A DNA stretch of 64,000 nucleotides from UBA1431 sp002329665 (GCA_040772545.1 JAXGXY010000001.1:1116001-1180000); one strand, 5' to 3'. Shown: positions 49,266 to 58,832, counted from the stretch's first letter. The notes: generated by a model from the letters alone, not told the origin. Numbers and translations are program-made.

Positions 49266-49421
49266 TGGCCACCTCACTAACCCGGATACGCGTTTCGCAT
49301 TTATTCTTCATGGGCGGTTTCGTTTTATTCCTTCGCAAAGAAAAAAGCCTGCCGCCGGCCACGAACGCCCGCTGTTTCTCCTCCGGCCGCACCTGAAACG
49401 GCAGGATCGCGCTTTTTCCCG

Positions 49422-49952
49422 TCACCCGAAGAATTCCGCGGGCAAGATCATCGTGCCCGCGGCGTTTGCCAGCGCGTCCTCCTCGAGTTCGACGGCCATG
49501 AACGCCTCGTCGGGCACGTCGAAAGGCGCCCTGATCCCCCATCCGCTCGCCCGCCTGAAGCCGAAGCGCGGGTAGTAGTGCGCATGCCCGACCAGCAGAA
49601 CCGAACCGTAGCCCAGGCGCTTCGCCTCCGACAGGCCCTCGATAATAAGCTTGGAGCCGATCCCCCTTTTTTGGCATTCCGGCAACACGGAAACCGGCGC
49701 CAGCGTGAGCGAACGGACTCTGCCTTTTTCGGTCTCGATGACCAGTTCCGTTAACATGATATGCCCGACGATTCTTCCCCGGGACTCGGCCACCAGCGAA
49801 AGCTCGGGCACGAAGGCCTGCGACCGCCTGAGCCGTTCTACGAGGTACTGCTCGTCGTGGTCGCCGTACTCGGCGTTTTCGAACGCGAGCCGCACGAGTT
49901 CGAACACCGCTTCATGGTCCTTTTCGGTTTCCCGCCTGACGGTTACGTCCAT
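49422..49952 (-). CDS. GNAT-family N-acetyltransferase (YhbS-like)
   Basis: A 176-residue GNAT with LTLAPVSVLPECQKRGIGSKLIIEGL (acetyl-CoA loop QKRGIG) and VLLVGHAHYYPRFGFRRA. This matches the YhbS/COG3153 branch, whose substrates are unknown. Start 49952 follows AGAGG. A hairpin with GCCGGCAAAT/GTTTGCCGGC lies just upstream at 49970-50005 and belongs to the ABC operon end. Confidence 0.92.
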   Translation of the reverse strand: MDVTVRRETEKDHEAVFELVRLAFENAEYGDHDEQYLVERLRRSQAFVPELSLVAESRGRIVGHIMLTELVIETEKGRVRSLTLAPVSVLPECQKRGIGSKLIIEGLSEAKRLGYGSVLLVGHAHYYPRFGFRRASGWGIRAPFDVPDEAFMAVELEEDALANAAGTMILPAEFFG

Positions 49953-50032
49953 GGTTGAACCTCTTTCTATTGCCGGCAAATCCATCATGGGTTTGCCGGC
50001 GGTTTTCACTATCTGACCCCGGGCAGCCGGCT

Positions 50033-50896
50033 TTACCTGAGCTTGCGGCGAATGTTGAGCGTCGCGAGCGCGAAGAAGACCGCCACTGCGGCCACCAGCA
50101 CCCATATGCTGGTGGCCGCAGTGGTGAGCGTGTCGCCGAATCTGTACACGACGCCCATGCTCAGCGAAAACTGTTCCTGCGCCGCGGCGGGCGCGCTGGC
50201 GAACACGGACGCCATCGGCGCCTCCATCACGACCTGCCTGAACAGCGCGGCGGAATGGGACACGGGGAACACCTTTATCACGGCCTGGACCGCTTCGGGA
50301 AGGTTGCCGATCGGGATGTAGATGCCGGTGAGGAACCCGATGAGCGTGCCGATGATAGTGCTCGCGGTGGCGAAGGCGTTGGTGCTACGGAAGAAAGAAA
50401 CGATAAAAAAGACCATCGCGCTGCTGGCCAGCACGGAGAGCAGCATGATCCCGATCACTTTAACCACGGCGGCGAGCCCCAGTAGCGCACCCCCCTGCGC
50501 GACGATGTATACCTCGAAGAGCACGAGGGCGACGAGGCTCATGATGACCCCGATGATAAACGCGCCCAGTATGTATCCCCCCGCCAGCGTCGTGCGCCGT
50601 ATGGGCGAGGACGAAAAATCCTTGATGATGTTATTGGCGCGGTCCTCGACCATGATGCCGAAGGCGCCCATCGTCGTCGTAACCGCCGTGACGCTCAGGA
50701 TACCGGCCATGATCCAGCTGTCGATCAGGAACCGCATGTCGCCCCCGTGATGCGAAAGGCCCTTTGCCATGATGTCGCCGAGGAAGAGCACGTAGAGCCC
50801 GATGACGATGAACACCGCAAGGAGCGAAAAGAAAACTGAGGTCTTGTCCCTGAAGAAGACCTTCAGGTTCCGTCCCGTAAGCGTAAGCAGGTTCAT
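50033..50896 (-). CDS. ABC-2 type transporter permease
   Basis: A 287-residue membrane protein with about six hydrophobic segments and the ABC-2 pattern (NLKVFFRDKTSVFFSLLAVFIVIGLYVLFL at the start; FLTGIYIPIGNLPEAVQAVIKVFPVSH in the loop before TM5). Start overlaps the ATPase gene by 4 nt. Drug or lipid export is the usual role. Confidence 0.93.
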   Translation of the reverse strand: MNLLTLTGRNLKVFFRDKTSVFFSLLAVFIVIGLYVLFLGDIMAKGLSHHGGDMRFLIDSWIMAGILSVTAVTTTMGAFGIMVEDRANNIIKDFSSSPIRRTTLAGGYILGAFIIGVIMSLVALVLFEVYIVAQGGALLGLAAVVKVIGIMLLSVLASSAMVFFIVSFFRSTNAFATASTIIGTLIGFLTGIYIPIGNLPEAVQAVIKVFPVSHSAALFRQVVMEAPMASVFASAPAAAQEQFSLSMGVVYRFGDTLTTAATSIWVLVAAVAVFFALATLNIRRKLR

Positions 50897-51807
50897 TCCC
50901 TCATCTCCTTTCCCGTGATTCCGATGAACGCGTCGTCCATGCTCCCGCTGATCACCTCGAAGGCGTCGATGCTGTCCCTGCAGGCGTCGAGTACGGGGAT
51001 CGCGTCGAGGGTCTTTTCAAGCGTCACGGTGACGGTTCCGGCTTCCTGCGTATAGGGAAGCCCGGCCTCTTTAAGGTACGCCGTGAGCTTGTCCGACCGT
51101 TCCGTGCGGATGACGAGGTGGTCGGTGCTGTATTTCTCCCTCAGTTCGGCCGGCGTCCCCTTCGCGGCGATCTCGCCGTCGTCGATCACGAAGACGTAGT
51201 CCGCCTTGGCGGCCTCTTCCATGTAATGCGTCGTGAGGAAGACCGTCATGTCCGTCTCTGTCTGGAGCTTTTTGATGGTATCCCAGACGCTTTTCCTCGT
51301 CTGCGGGTCGAGCCCCGTAGTCGGTTCGTCCATAAAGAGGATCTTCGGCGTGTTGACCAGCGCCCGGGCGATGTCCGCGCGCCTGCGCTGTCCGCCCGAG
51401 AGCTTTCCGTAGGGCCGGTTGAGGAAGCCTTCCGCCTCGGCGGCCTTAGCCGCCCGCGAAACGGCGTCCCTGAGCCGTTGCCCTCCGTACCCGTAAAAGC
51501 TTCCGCGCACCATGAGGTTCTCCTTCACCGTCAGGAGCCGGTCCAGCAGGCTGTCCTGGAAAACGATGCCGATCTGTTTGCGTATCTCCGTGTCGTCTTT
51601 GGCGAGTTCGTACCCGTTGATGCGCACGGTCCCCGCGTCCGGCCGGATCAGCGTGCAGATGATTTCTATCGTCGTGGTCTTGCCCGCGCCGTTGGGCCCG
51701 AGGAAAGCGAAAAGGCTCCCCCTCTCCACGTAGAAATCGATGCCTTTCACGGCCCGGACCTCTCCGTAGCTCTTCTTGAGGCCGCGTACCTCCAGTATCT
51801 TTTCCAA
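50893..51807 (-). CDS. ABC transporter ATP-binding protein
   Basis: A ~304-residue ATPase of the DrrA/antibiotic-export type. Walker A GPNGAGKTTTI, signature LSGGQRRRADIARAL, Walker B ILFMDEPTTGLD, switch TTHYMEEA; an extra C-terminal ~80-residue domain is typical. TTG at 51807 is favoured (GGGAGGA 7 nt upstream); the ATG at 51813 directly abuts the ribosome site. Confidence 0.95.
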   Translation of the reverse strand: MEKILEVRGLKKSYGEVRAVKGIDFYVERGSLFAFLGPNGAGKTTTIEIICTLIRPDAGTVRINGYELAKDDTEIRKQIGIVFQDSLLDRLLTVKENLMVRGSFYGYGGQRLRDAVSRAAKAAEAEGFLNRPYGKLSGGQRRRADIARALVNTPKILFMDEPTTGLDPQTRKSVWDTIKKLQTETDMTVFLTTHYMEEAAKADYVFVIDDGEIAAKGTPAELREKYSTDHLVIRTERSDKLTAYLKEAGLPYTQEAGTVTVTLEKTLDAIPVLDACRDSIDAFEVISGSMDDAFIGITGKEMRE

Positions 51808-51911
51808 CCTCATTCCTCCCGGTCTATTGTGGGTTTCAGGCGCCGTGCCGGATATGCGCGAGCCGCCCCGGTCGCCGCCGTCCGGGCTTTAGCGCTCAAT
51901 CATTTGTATGA

Positions 51912-51939
51912 ATTATATGTTTAAATCAATCGTTGCCAA
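51912..51939 (-). promoter_or_regulatory. Promoter of the ABC transporter operon
   Basis: On the minus strand TTGGCA (51934-51939), 16 nt, TATAAT (51912-51917), about 100 nt before the ATPase gene. Confidence 0.65.
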
Positions 51940-52089
51940 TCGATATGGAAACGAGGAAAAGCGGGTGCGCGCCTGGCGCGCGAAGGGTTTTCGTAACGAT
52001 GTAAACCTTGCTTGTTCGGGAAGTCGGAGCCGCCGGCGCCCTGCTTAACGTTCCGCGAAGGTTTCACTTTCCGTGAAAAGGCGGGCCTG

Positions 52090-53247
52090 TCAGGCTTCGT
52101 GCACACGAACGCCGTCGATCCATACGCCCACCGCGTGCGAGCGGAAATCGAGGGGATGCCCGTCGAACAGCGCGATGTCCGCGTCCTTGCCCGCCTTCAG
52201 GCTGCCCACGCGCCCGTCGATGCCCGCGATGCGCGCCGCGTTGATGGTAATCGCCTCGAGCGCGGCCTTCTCGGAGAGCCCTTCGCGCACCGCGATCGCC
52301 GCGCATACGGGGAGGTATTGGATCGGGACGACCGGATGGTCCGTCATGATCGCGAAGGGGATCCCCGCCTGCTCGAACATCGCCGGGGCCCTGAACGTGA
52401 GGTTTCGCATCTCCACCTTGGGACGGTCGGAAAAAAGCGGCCCCAGGACGACGTTTGCCCCCGCCCGCCCGAGGTCGTCGAGGATTAGATGGCCTTCTGT
52501 GCAGTGGTCTATCGTGACGTCGATGCCGAACTCGTCCGCGATCCTAAGGGCCGTCTGTATGTCGTCGGCGCGGTGCGCGTGCACCTTCAGGGGTATCTCG
52601 CGGCGCGTGACCCTGCAGACGGCCTCGAGTTTGAGGCTGCGCTCCGGCATGAGCCTGGGGTCGTCCAGCCCGAGCTTGCACCTGTTCTCGTACTCGATGG
52701 CCTCTATCAGCGTCTGGCGCAGCATGCCCGCCGTGGCCATGCGCGTTTTGGGCGTCTTCTTCTGTTCGCCGTAAACGCGCTTCGGATTCTCGCCCAGCGC
52801 GGCTTTCAGGGCGGAAGGCTCCTCGATGACCATGTCGTCCACGCGCGCGCCGAACGTCTTCATCGTAACGAACATGCCGCCGAGCACGTTCGCGCTCCCC
52901 GGGCCGGTCATCACGCTGGTGACGCCGTGTGCGCGCGCCTCAGTAAACGTCCTGTCCAGCGGGTTGATCCCGTCGATCGCGCGGAGATGCGGCGTGACCG
53001 GGTCCACGCTCTCGTTCCCGTCCGCGCCTTCCTCGCCGACGCCGTCCTCCCACATCCCGAGGTGGCAGTGCGCGTCCACCATGCCGGGCATTGCCCAGAG
53101 GCCCGTTGCATCCAACACCCCGTCCCCGGACCCGGAGGCGATGTGTTCGGCAACTTCTTTTATCGATTGCCCCTCTATGGCGATGTCCCCGAAATCGAAC
53201 GCCTGGTCCTCCATCGTGAGCAGCCTCGCGTTTTTGATTATGAGCAT
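52090..53247 (-). CDS. Metal-dependent amidohydrolase
   Basis: A 385-residue amidohydrolase of the imidazolonepropionase-like group. Motifs: VDAHCHLG (HxH metal ligands, ~residue 57), VHAHRADD and IDHCTEGH (His ligands), ITDHPVVP near the C terminus, then the beta-sandwich end with GSLKAGKDADIALFDGHPLD. Substrate unknown. GGGGGGA precedes the ATG. Confidence 0.92.
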   Translation of the reverse strand: MLIIKNARLLTMEDQAFDFGDIAIEGQSIKEVAEHIASGSGDGVLDATGLWAMPGMVDAHCHLGMWEDGVGEEGADGNESVDPVTPHLRAIDGINPLDRTFTEARAHGVTSVMTGPGSANVLGGMFVTMKTFGARVDDMVIEEPSALKAALGENPKRVYGEQKKTPKTRMATAGMLRQTLIEAIEYENRCKLGLDDPRLMPERSLKLEAVCRVTRREIPLKVHAHRADDIQTALRIADEFGIDVTIDHCTEGHLILDDLGRAGANVVLGPLFSDRPKVEMRNLTFRAPAMFEQAGIPFAIMTDHPVVPIQYLPVCAAIAVREGLSEKAALEAITINAARIAGIDGRVGSLKAGKDADIALFDGHPLDFRSHAVGVWIDGVRVHEA

Positions 53248-53293
53248 GGCTATCCCCCCGTATGGTCAGTGTACCAGCGCCAGCGCCCCGGTG

Positions 53294-54142
53294 TCAATCC
53301 GTCAGCCTGCCGAAGCCCTGCCCCAGCACTTCGCCCGCCGCGACGACGAACATGAACGCGTCGGGGTCCAGCGCCCTGACCGTCTCGCGGAGCCTGTGTA
53401 TCTCGCCCGCCGACTGGACGACGCATAAAAGTACGTTGCGCGGTTCGCCCGTGTACATGCCCTTTGCGGCAAAGAGCGTCACGCCGCGTTCCAGGGTGTG
53501 CAGGATCTCGTCGGCGACCTCGTTCGCCCTCTCGGAGATGATCACGCACGCGCGCGACGACACGGACCCTTCCAGCACAAGGTCCACCACCTTGGCCGAG
53601 CCGTAGAGGATGACGAGGGCGTACATGGCGAGCTGCGGCGAAAAAAGCACTCCGGCGCCCACGATGACGAGGAAGTCGACGATGACGATGAACGTTCCCA
53701 CGCCGATCGTGGACTTGTAGGCGTGCAACACGCGCGCGAGCATGTCGCTCCCGCCGGTCGAGCCGCCGCCGCGCAGCGCCAGCCCCAGGCCGATCCCCAT
53801 CAGCATCCCGCCGTAAAGCAGACAGAGGAGCAGGTCGTCGGTCGCGGGGGGGACGGCGAACACGTCGATGAGGACGGACAAAAGGAGCGTGCCGTACGCG
53901 GACCTGACCACGAAGGCCATCCCCAGCTTCTTAAAGCCCAGGATGAAGAGCGGCACGTTCAGCGCGGCCATCGTCGTGCCGACCGGCACGCCCAGCGCAT
54001 AGTGCAACAGCGTGGCCAGCCCGCTGAACCCGCCCGGCGTGATGCGGTTTGGGATGAGGAAGAGGTTGAAGGACGCCGCGACCAGTACCACCCCGCCGGT
54101 GATCAGCAGGTAATCTGTCAGGACAGGCCGGAATTTCCGCAC
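53294..54142 (-). CDS. YitT-family membrane protein with DUF2179 domain
   Basis: A 282-residue protein: five or six transmembrane segments in the first ~190 residues (LLITGGVVLVAASFNLFLIPN, TPGGFSGLATLLHYAL, GGSTGGSDMLARVL) and a soluble C-terminal DUF2179 domain (ACVIISERANEVADEILHTLERGVT). The family is widespread in Firmicutes without a defined function. GTG at 54142 is favoured because GAGGGG lies 8 nt upstream; the GTG at 54151 abuts it. Confidence 0.9.
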   Translation of the reverse strand: MRKFRPVLTDYLLITGGVVLVAASFNLFLIPNRITPGGFSGLATLLHYALGVPVGTTMAALNVPLFILGFKKLGMAFVVRSAYGTLLLSVLIDVFAVPPATDDLLLCLLYGGMLMGIGLGLALRGGGSTGGSDMLARVLHAYKSTIGVGTFIVIVDFLVIVGAGVLFSPQLAMYALVILYGSAKVVDLVLEGSVSSRACVIISERANEVADEILHTLERGVTLFAAKGMYTGEPRNVLLCVVQSAGEIHRLRETVRALDPDAFMFVVAAGEVLGQGFGRLTD

Positions 54143-54389
54143 GCGGACCACCCCTCAAAACGCCTTCTCCCGGCAAGGCAGGCGCCGGACCAAAGCCCCG
54201 ATGCATCCGGCGCGGCGTTCACTTCTCCCGTCCTGTGCGCGCCGGGCGCCGAAGCGGCCGCCATTCGCCGCAGCCGGCGAAAGCTTCGAAGATCCGCCCT
54301 ATGAACGGCCCGTCGGCAAACCCCGTATGGGATCTGCCGACGGCCGGAAACCTTACCGTTAAATAAGGTATTATCATATTCGATGACAA

Positions 54390-54746
54390 TTATTCTTTCG
54401 TGTTCGCCAGGAAGCCGAAGCTCACGCGCAGCGCGTCGTCCACCCGCCGCATCGCTTCCGGCGCGAGGTGCCCGATATACTGCTGCAGGCGGGTCTTGTC
54501 GATGGTCCTTATCTGCTCGAGCAAAACGACGGATTTACGCGGGAGGCCGTTTTCTTTTTCCTCTAGTTTGATGTGCGTGGGCATACGCACTTTTTCCGTT
54601 TGCGACGTTATCGCCGCAACGATCACGGTTGGACTGAACCGGTTTCCCGTATCGTTTTGCAGGATGAGCACTGGCCGCACGCCGCCCTGTTCGCTGCCCA
54701 CCACCGGGCTCAGGTCAGCAAAGTATATGTCTCCCCTCTTGATCAT
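54390..54746 (-). CDS. ndoA: MazF/PemK-type endoribonuclease toxin (NdoA-like)
   Basis: A 118-residue mRNA interferase. KRGDIYFADLSPVVGSEQGGVRPVLILQND contains the catalytic Arg; VIVAAITSQ and the TIDKTRL tail are typical. No antitoxin gene (MazE/EndoAI) sits in the 74-nt gap to nnr or downstream, unlike the usual alr-mazE-mazF layout. Start 54746 was picked on family length; 54752 is also possible. Confidence 0.93.
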   Translation of the reverse strand: MIKRGDIYFADLSPVVGSEQGGVRPVLILQNDTGNRFSPTVIVAAITSQTEKVRMPTHIKLEEKENGLPRKSVVLLEQIRTIDKTRLQQYIGHLAPEAMRRVDDALRVSFGFLANTKE

Positions 54747-54820
54747 CAGCATCACGCTCCAACACGGCCTCACCGTATATTTTATGCGGATGATCTGAAA
54801 AGGGACGTAGCCTTACCTGT

Positions 54821-56335
54821 CTACCTTTGCATGATGAGAGACAGCGCGTCGGCGATCTCGGAGGAAAGCACGCCGTAGGCGCCGACCGAATTTTCCGCGC
54901 GCACGCCCGCGAGGCCCAGCAGGTGGCAGCCCAGCGACGCGGCGGCATACGGCCTGAGCCCCTGCGCCATCAGCGCCGCGATGAGGCCGCAGAGCACGTC
55001 CCCCGTCCCGCCCTTGGCCATGGCGGGCGTACCGGTGGCGTTGATGCACGCGCGCCCGTCCGGATGCGCCACCACGGTCGCGGCCGATTTGAGCACGACC
55101 ACGGCGTTCCATTCGCGCGCGTACTTCTTCGCGCAGCCGATGGGGTCCTGGAGGACTTCAGCGGCCGACAGCCCGCACAGCCGGGCCATCTCCCCCACGT
55201 GCGGCGTGAACACCGCCTTGGCCCTGACCGGTGGGATGCGCCCGGCCTCGCTCAGCGCGTTGAGCGCGTCGGCGTCCACCACCGCCGGGAGGTCGTCGGT
55301 GGTGAGCACGGCTTCGACCGCCCGCAGCACGTGGGGCGCGCGCCCGAGCCCGGGGCCTATCGCCACCGCTGTGCATTTCCTGACGAAATCGAGGAACTCG
55401 GGTTCGTCGAAAAACGACAGCAGTGGGAGAAACATCGCTTCAGGGAGCGCGGCCTGGTACACGGGCCCGAGTTCCTCCGACGAACAGAGCGTGACCAGCC
55501 CAGCGCCCGCCTTAAGGGCCGCGCGCGCACACATGACGCCCGCGCCCGCCATGCCCATGCTGCCCGCGACGATGCCCGCGCGGCCGAATGACCCCTTGTG
55601 CGCGTCGGCGGGCCTGGGCGGAAGGAGCGCCCTGACGTCGGACTCCACGAGGCGTTCGAGTTCGATCGCGTCGTGGAGCCGGGGCGGCACGATCGCGATC
55701 GCGTGCACAATAAGGCGGCCCGTGTGGGTCTTGCCCGGGAAGAGGAAGTGGCCGGGCTTGGGATACTGGAACGTCACCGTCACTTCGGCGCGCACGGCGG
55801 CGCCCCGGACGCGCCCCGTATCGCTCTCCACGCCCGAGGGGACGTCCACGGCCACGACGGGTTTGCCGCTCGCGTTCATCATCTCGATCGCCGCCCTGTG
55901 CAGGCCCTCCACGGGACGCGAAAGGCCGGTGCCGAACAGAGCGTCCACGATGCAGCCGGCTTTGTCGAAAAGGCCGGCTGCCGCCTCGAGGTCCCCGGGT
56001 TTTTCGACCGGGCGGACAATGACGCCGGCCTTTTCGAGCATTTCCCACTGGACGCGCGCGTCCCCCCTGAGCCTGTCGGGGCTCCCGATGAGGAGCGCGT
56101 CGCCCTTGCCCCCGCTTGCGATGCGCTGGCGCAGCACCGCCAGGCCGTCGCCCCCGTTGTTCCCCGTCCCGCAGACGACGAGCGCGCGCCCGTCGCAACA
56201 GCCCGATTCGCTAAGCGCTTTTGTGACCCCGAACGCCGCGTTCTCCATCAGCAGCAGCGCGGGAACGCCCAGTCCGTCCGCCAGGGCGGTTTCGATCCCA
56301 CGCATCTCGCCGGCCGATACGATCTTCTGGGGCAT
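54821..56335 (-). CDS. nnr: Bifunctional NAD(P)H-hydrate epimerase / dehydratase
   Basis: A 504-residue repair enzyme. N-terminal YjeF_N epimerase (~1-210) with VCGTGNNGGDGLAVLR and PVVAVDVPSGV; C-terminal ADP-dependent dehydratase (~225-500) with GSMGMAGAGVMCARAALKAGAG, VVDADALN and TGDVLCGLIAALMAQG. It restores damaged NADH/NADPH hydrates. AGGAGGG 8 nt before the ATG. Heads a run nnr-ndoA. Confidence 0.96.
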   Translation of the reverse strand: MPQKIVSAGEMRGIETALADGLGVPALLLMENAAFGVTKALSESGCCDGRALVVCGTGNNGGDGLAVLRQRIASGGKGDALLIGSPDRLRGDARVQWEMLEKAGVIVRPVEKPGDLEAAAGLFDKAGCIVDALFGTGLSRPVEGLHRAAIEMMNASGKPVVAVDVPSGVESDTGRVRGAAVRAEVTVTFQYPKPGHFLFPGKTHTGRLIVHAIAIVPPRLHDAIELERLVESDVRALLPPRPADAHKGSFGRAGIVAGSMGMAGAGVMCARAALKAGAGLVTLCSSEELGPVYQAALPEAMFLPLLSFFDEPEFLDFVRKCTAVAIGPGLGRAPHVLRAVEAVLTTDDLPAVVDADALNALSEAGRIPPVRAKAVFTPHVGEMARLCGLSAAEVLQDPIGCAKKYAREWNAVVVLKSAATVVAHPDGRACINATGTPAMAKGGTGDVLCGLIAALMAQGLRPYAAASLGCHLLGLAGVRAENSVGAYGVLSSEIADALSLIMQR

Positions 56336-56353
56336 CTTCTTCCCTCCTATAAC

Positions 56354-57280
56354 TCACGCACGGTGCCGCGCCACGGCATTTAGCACCGCCATCGAGACGG
56401 CTTCCGCCGCCGCTTCCATCACCGCGTTGATCTCGGCTTTTTTTTCGCCCGCGGACAGCGCGAAGAGCGTGTCCCCGTCCAGCATCGTGTGGCAGGGGCG
56501 TATGCACCGCGCGAGCCCGTCGTGCGCCGCGGACGCGAGCCGGTTAACCTTGGCACAGTCGAGCGCGGCGTCGGTGGCCACGACGCCTATGGTCGTGTTC
56601 GCGCCGGCGGCTGCCCGAACGGCGCCCGCCTTGATGAGAGAGGCGCTGTTTGCAAAACCCGTGCCGTCCGGGTGCTTCGCCCCCGCGACGACGGCCTGCG
56701 TATCCGGGTCGATCACGTCCCCCAGCGCGTTGACCGCCACGATGGCGCCTACCACCGCGCCGCCGGGCAGCACGACGCTGGCCGTGCCCACGCCGCCGTC
56801 CATGGCGTTTTCGGGCCCGAGCGCCTTCCCCACCGTAGCGCCGCAGCCGGCCCCGACCGCGCCCTGTTTTACATCATGGGCCGAAGCGTTCCTGCAAGCA
56901 GCGTAGCCCATCGCGGCGTCGGGGCGCACGGACGGGTCGCCCACGCCCAGGTCGAATATCACGGCGGCGGGCACGATGGGGACCTTCGCCGCTCCCGCGT
57001 CGAACCCCGCGCCGTTTTCCTCCAGATAGCGCATCACGCCGCCCGCGGCGTCCAGCCCGAACGCGCTCCCCCCCGCGAGCAGCACGGCGTGCACCCGCTC
57101 GACGAGGAATCCGGGCCGTAAAAGGTCCGTTTCGCGCGTCCCCGGCGCGCCGCCGCGCACGTCCACACCGGCGACGGCCCCGCCTTTGCACAGCACGACC
57201 GTGCAGCCGGTGCGCGCCTTTTCGTCCTGCGCGTGCCCGACTTCGATGCCGTCCACGCCGCAGATGCCGCGTACTGTCAT
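56354..57280 (-). CDS. P1-family peptidase (DmpA/S58)
   Basis: A 308-residue self-processing Ntn-like hydrolase. The family start is ICGVDGIEVGHAQDEKARTGCTVVLC. Further motifs are RETDLLRPGFLVERVHAVLLAGGSAFGLDAAGGV and the conserved autoprocessing/nucleophile region in TTIGVVATDAALD (~residues 245-257). Related proteins are aminopeptidases and beta-peptidases. Start 57280 follows GGGGAGG; the ATG at 57289 is too close. recX ends 2 nt upstream. Confidence 0.92.
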   Translation of the reverse strand: MTVRGICGVDGIEVGHAQDEKARTGCTVVLCKGGAVAGVDVRGGAPGTRETDLLRPGFLVERVHAVLLAGGSAFGLDAAGGVMRYLEENGAGFDAGAAKVPIVPAAVIFDLGVGDPSVRPDAAMGYAACRNASAHDVKQGAVGAGCGATVGKALGPENAMDGGVGTASVVLPGGAVVGAIVAVNALGDVIDPDTQAVVAGAKHPDGTGFANSASLIKAGAVRAAAGANTTIGVVATDAALDCAKVNRLASAAHDGLARCIRPCHTMLDGDTLFALSAGEKKAEINAVMEAAAEAVSMAVLNAVARHRA

Positions 57281-57281
57281 G

Positions 57282-57917
57282 TCAGTCATCCTCCCCGCCT
57301 TCCTCCACCGCCCTGAGGGCGTCGCGTATGACCTCCCAGTCGTAGCCCCGCCGGTAGAGCGCGGCGCCGGCCTTCCTCTCGAAGCCTTCCCTGTCCCCGC
57401 GGTTCCTCTGATAATATTTTCGCGCGATTCGCATCGCGTTCTCCATCTCCTCCCTGTCGCCGTACAGGGCCATCGCTTCCTCGATCGTCGCGGCGTCGAG
57501 CCCCTTTTCCCGCATCTCCTGCCGGACGGCGCGCCTGCTCTTGCCCCTGAGCCGGGCCCTGTCCTCGACGAGCATGCGCGCGTACCGCGCGTCGTCGACG
57601 TATCCATAGGCGTCGACCTTGTCCATGACGCTGTTCACGATCTCCGGCGCGTATTCGCGCGCCTCGAGATACCTTACGACCTGTGCGCGGCTGCGTTCCG
57701 CCCTGCCGAGGTAATACAGCGCCGAACGCTGGGCCCGGGTTTTTTCGTCCTCGCCCACCACCTGCATGACGGCCTCCCTGTCCGCGTCCTGTCCGACTCT
57801 AAGGCCCATGCGCGCGGCGTTTTTCTGCGCGACGGTGACGGCGTGCTCCCCGTCGATATAGACGCGCACGCGGCCTTTCACGCCGCGGAGGGCGACGAGC
57901 CCCGTGATTTTGGGCAT
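57282..57917 (-). CDS. recX: Regulatory protein RecX
   Basis: A 211-residue RecX with its three-helix repeats (ALYYLGRAERSRAQVVRYLEAREY, GYVDDARYARMLVEDRARLRGKSRRAVRQEM, AALYRRGYDWEVIRDAL). It inhibits RecA filament growth. recA itself is not in the window. GGAGGAAAGA precedes the ATG. Probably first gene of the recX-P1-peptidase-nnr-ndoA run. Confidence 0.9.
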   Translation of the reverse strand: MPKITGLVALRGVKGRVRVYIDGEHAVTVAQKNAARMGLRVGQDADREAVMQVVGEDEKTRAQRSALYYLGRAERSRAQVVRYLEAREYAPEIVNSVMDKVDAYGYVDDARYARMLVEDRARLRGKSRRAVRQEMREKGLDAATIEEAMALYGDREEMENAMRIARKYYQRNRGDREGFERKAGAALYRRGYDWEVIRDALRAVEEGGEDD

Positions 57918-58068
57918 TCTTCTTTCCTCCCGGTAGGGGTATGCTTTCCGTCACAACCGCCTTTTCGCTTCCGTTACGCTTCAATTATACCAAAATCCGG
58001 CCGTCGGCGAATAGATTTCCCGTTTTGTCCCAGAATAAGGTTTGACCACTATGTGAAGGAGGAGCGAC

Positions 58069-58278
58069 ATGGCAACAGCAAACAAACCGGAACTGGAGTC
58101 CAAAAACCTGACCATCCTCGAAGACCAGCTCAACCACGAAGCGCTGGGGAACAAAAAATGCGACGTGTATTCCAACCTTTTCAACGATGCGAACATCAAA
58201 AACGTCGTCATGCAGATCGCACAGCACCACCGCCAGCGCTTCGAGAACCTGCTGCAGTATCTCGAATCCCATAAGTAG
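58069..58278 (+). CDS. Small CotF-partner protein (spore coat-associated)
   Basis: A 69-residue all-helical protein (LESKNLTILEDQLNHEALGNKKCDVYSN ... IAQHHRQRFENLLQYLESHK). Such short proteins commonly precede CotF-like genes in Clostridia, and the two together look like the two halves of a ferritin-like bundle. AAGGAGGAG precedes the ATG. The following CotF gene starts 15 nt later. Spore-coat assignment is by gene pair. Confidence 0.75.
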   Translation: MATANKPELESKNLTILEDQLNHEALGNKKCDVYSNLFNDANIKNVVMQIAQHHRQRFENLLQYLESHK

Positions 58279-58293
58279 GAGGAAAATGCAAGA

Positions 58294-58572
58294 ATGAACA
58301 TCCAGTTGAACATGAGCGAACAGGACATGCTCGAGGATCTCCTGACGCAGGAAAAGCAGTTTATCTCGGCTTACTCGACCTATATCACCGAGGCTTCCTG
58401 CCCGAACCTCAGGCACATCCTGATGACCAATTTCGATCAGTCCTGCGAAGACCAGTACATGATCTTCGACCTGATGCGCAAGAAGGGCTATTACTGCCCG
58501 AAAGACGCGCAGGACAACGAGGTGAACACCGTCAAGCAGAAATTCACGCAGATGAAGAACCAGCTTCACTGA
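58294..58572 (+). CDS. CotF-family spore coat protein
   Basis: A 92-residue helical protein with the Coat_F pattern: EDLLTQEKQFISAYSTYITEASCPNLRHILMTNF followed by SCEDQYMIFDLMRKKGYYCPKDA, where 'mrkkGyY' is family-typical. CotF proteins lie in the spore coat of Bacillus and Clostridia. Operon with the preceding small gene. Confidence 0.88.
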   Translation: MNIQLNMSEQDMLEDLLTQEKQFISAYSTYITEASCPNLRHILMTNFDQSCEDQYMIFDLMRKKGYYCPKDAQDNEVNTVKQKFTQMKNQLH

Positions 58573-58832
58573 CTCGTCGGAGCAAACCGCGCTTCTGCTC
58601 ATAATCCCCCAATCGCCTTGCGATAGGGGGATTCTTCGCCCCGCTCCGTTCCACCCCACGCGGCAAGCCGCGCGGGGGCCCCGGTTTGTCCTACTCTCCC
58701 CGCAAAGCCTTTGCTGCGCAGGGAGTTTTTCCGGGAGGGCTCGGCGAAGTTTTTAACGCCCTGAAAGGCAGCCTGCCGGTGAAATCAGTCTACAGCCCAA
58801 AGCCGCAAAAAAGCTTTTTGCCGGCGCCTTTT
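58573..58832 (+). repeat. Intergenic region with dispersed repeat and hairpins
   Basis: No gene seen. It starts with CGTCGGAGCAAAC. AATCCCCC (58603-58610) pairs with GGGGGATT (58626-58633), a possible CotF terminator. GGGGATTCTTCGCCCCGCTCCG (split) is also found near 5545, so it is part of the dispersed family. A GCGCGG/CCGCGC hairpin follows, then AAGCCGC/GCTTTTTGCC near 58800. Confidence 0.55.

Noticed and set aside
54981..56906. 641-codon frame antisense to nnr and the P1 peptidase
   Set aside because: Ser/Ala/Pro-rich mirror frame of certain genes.
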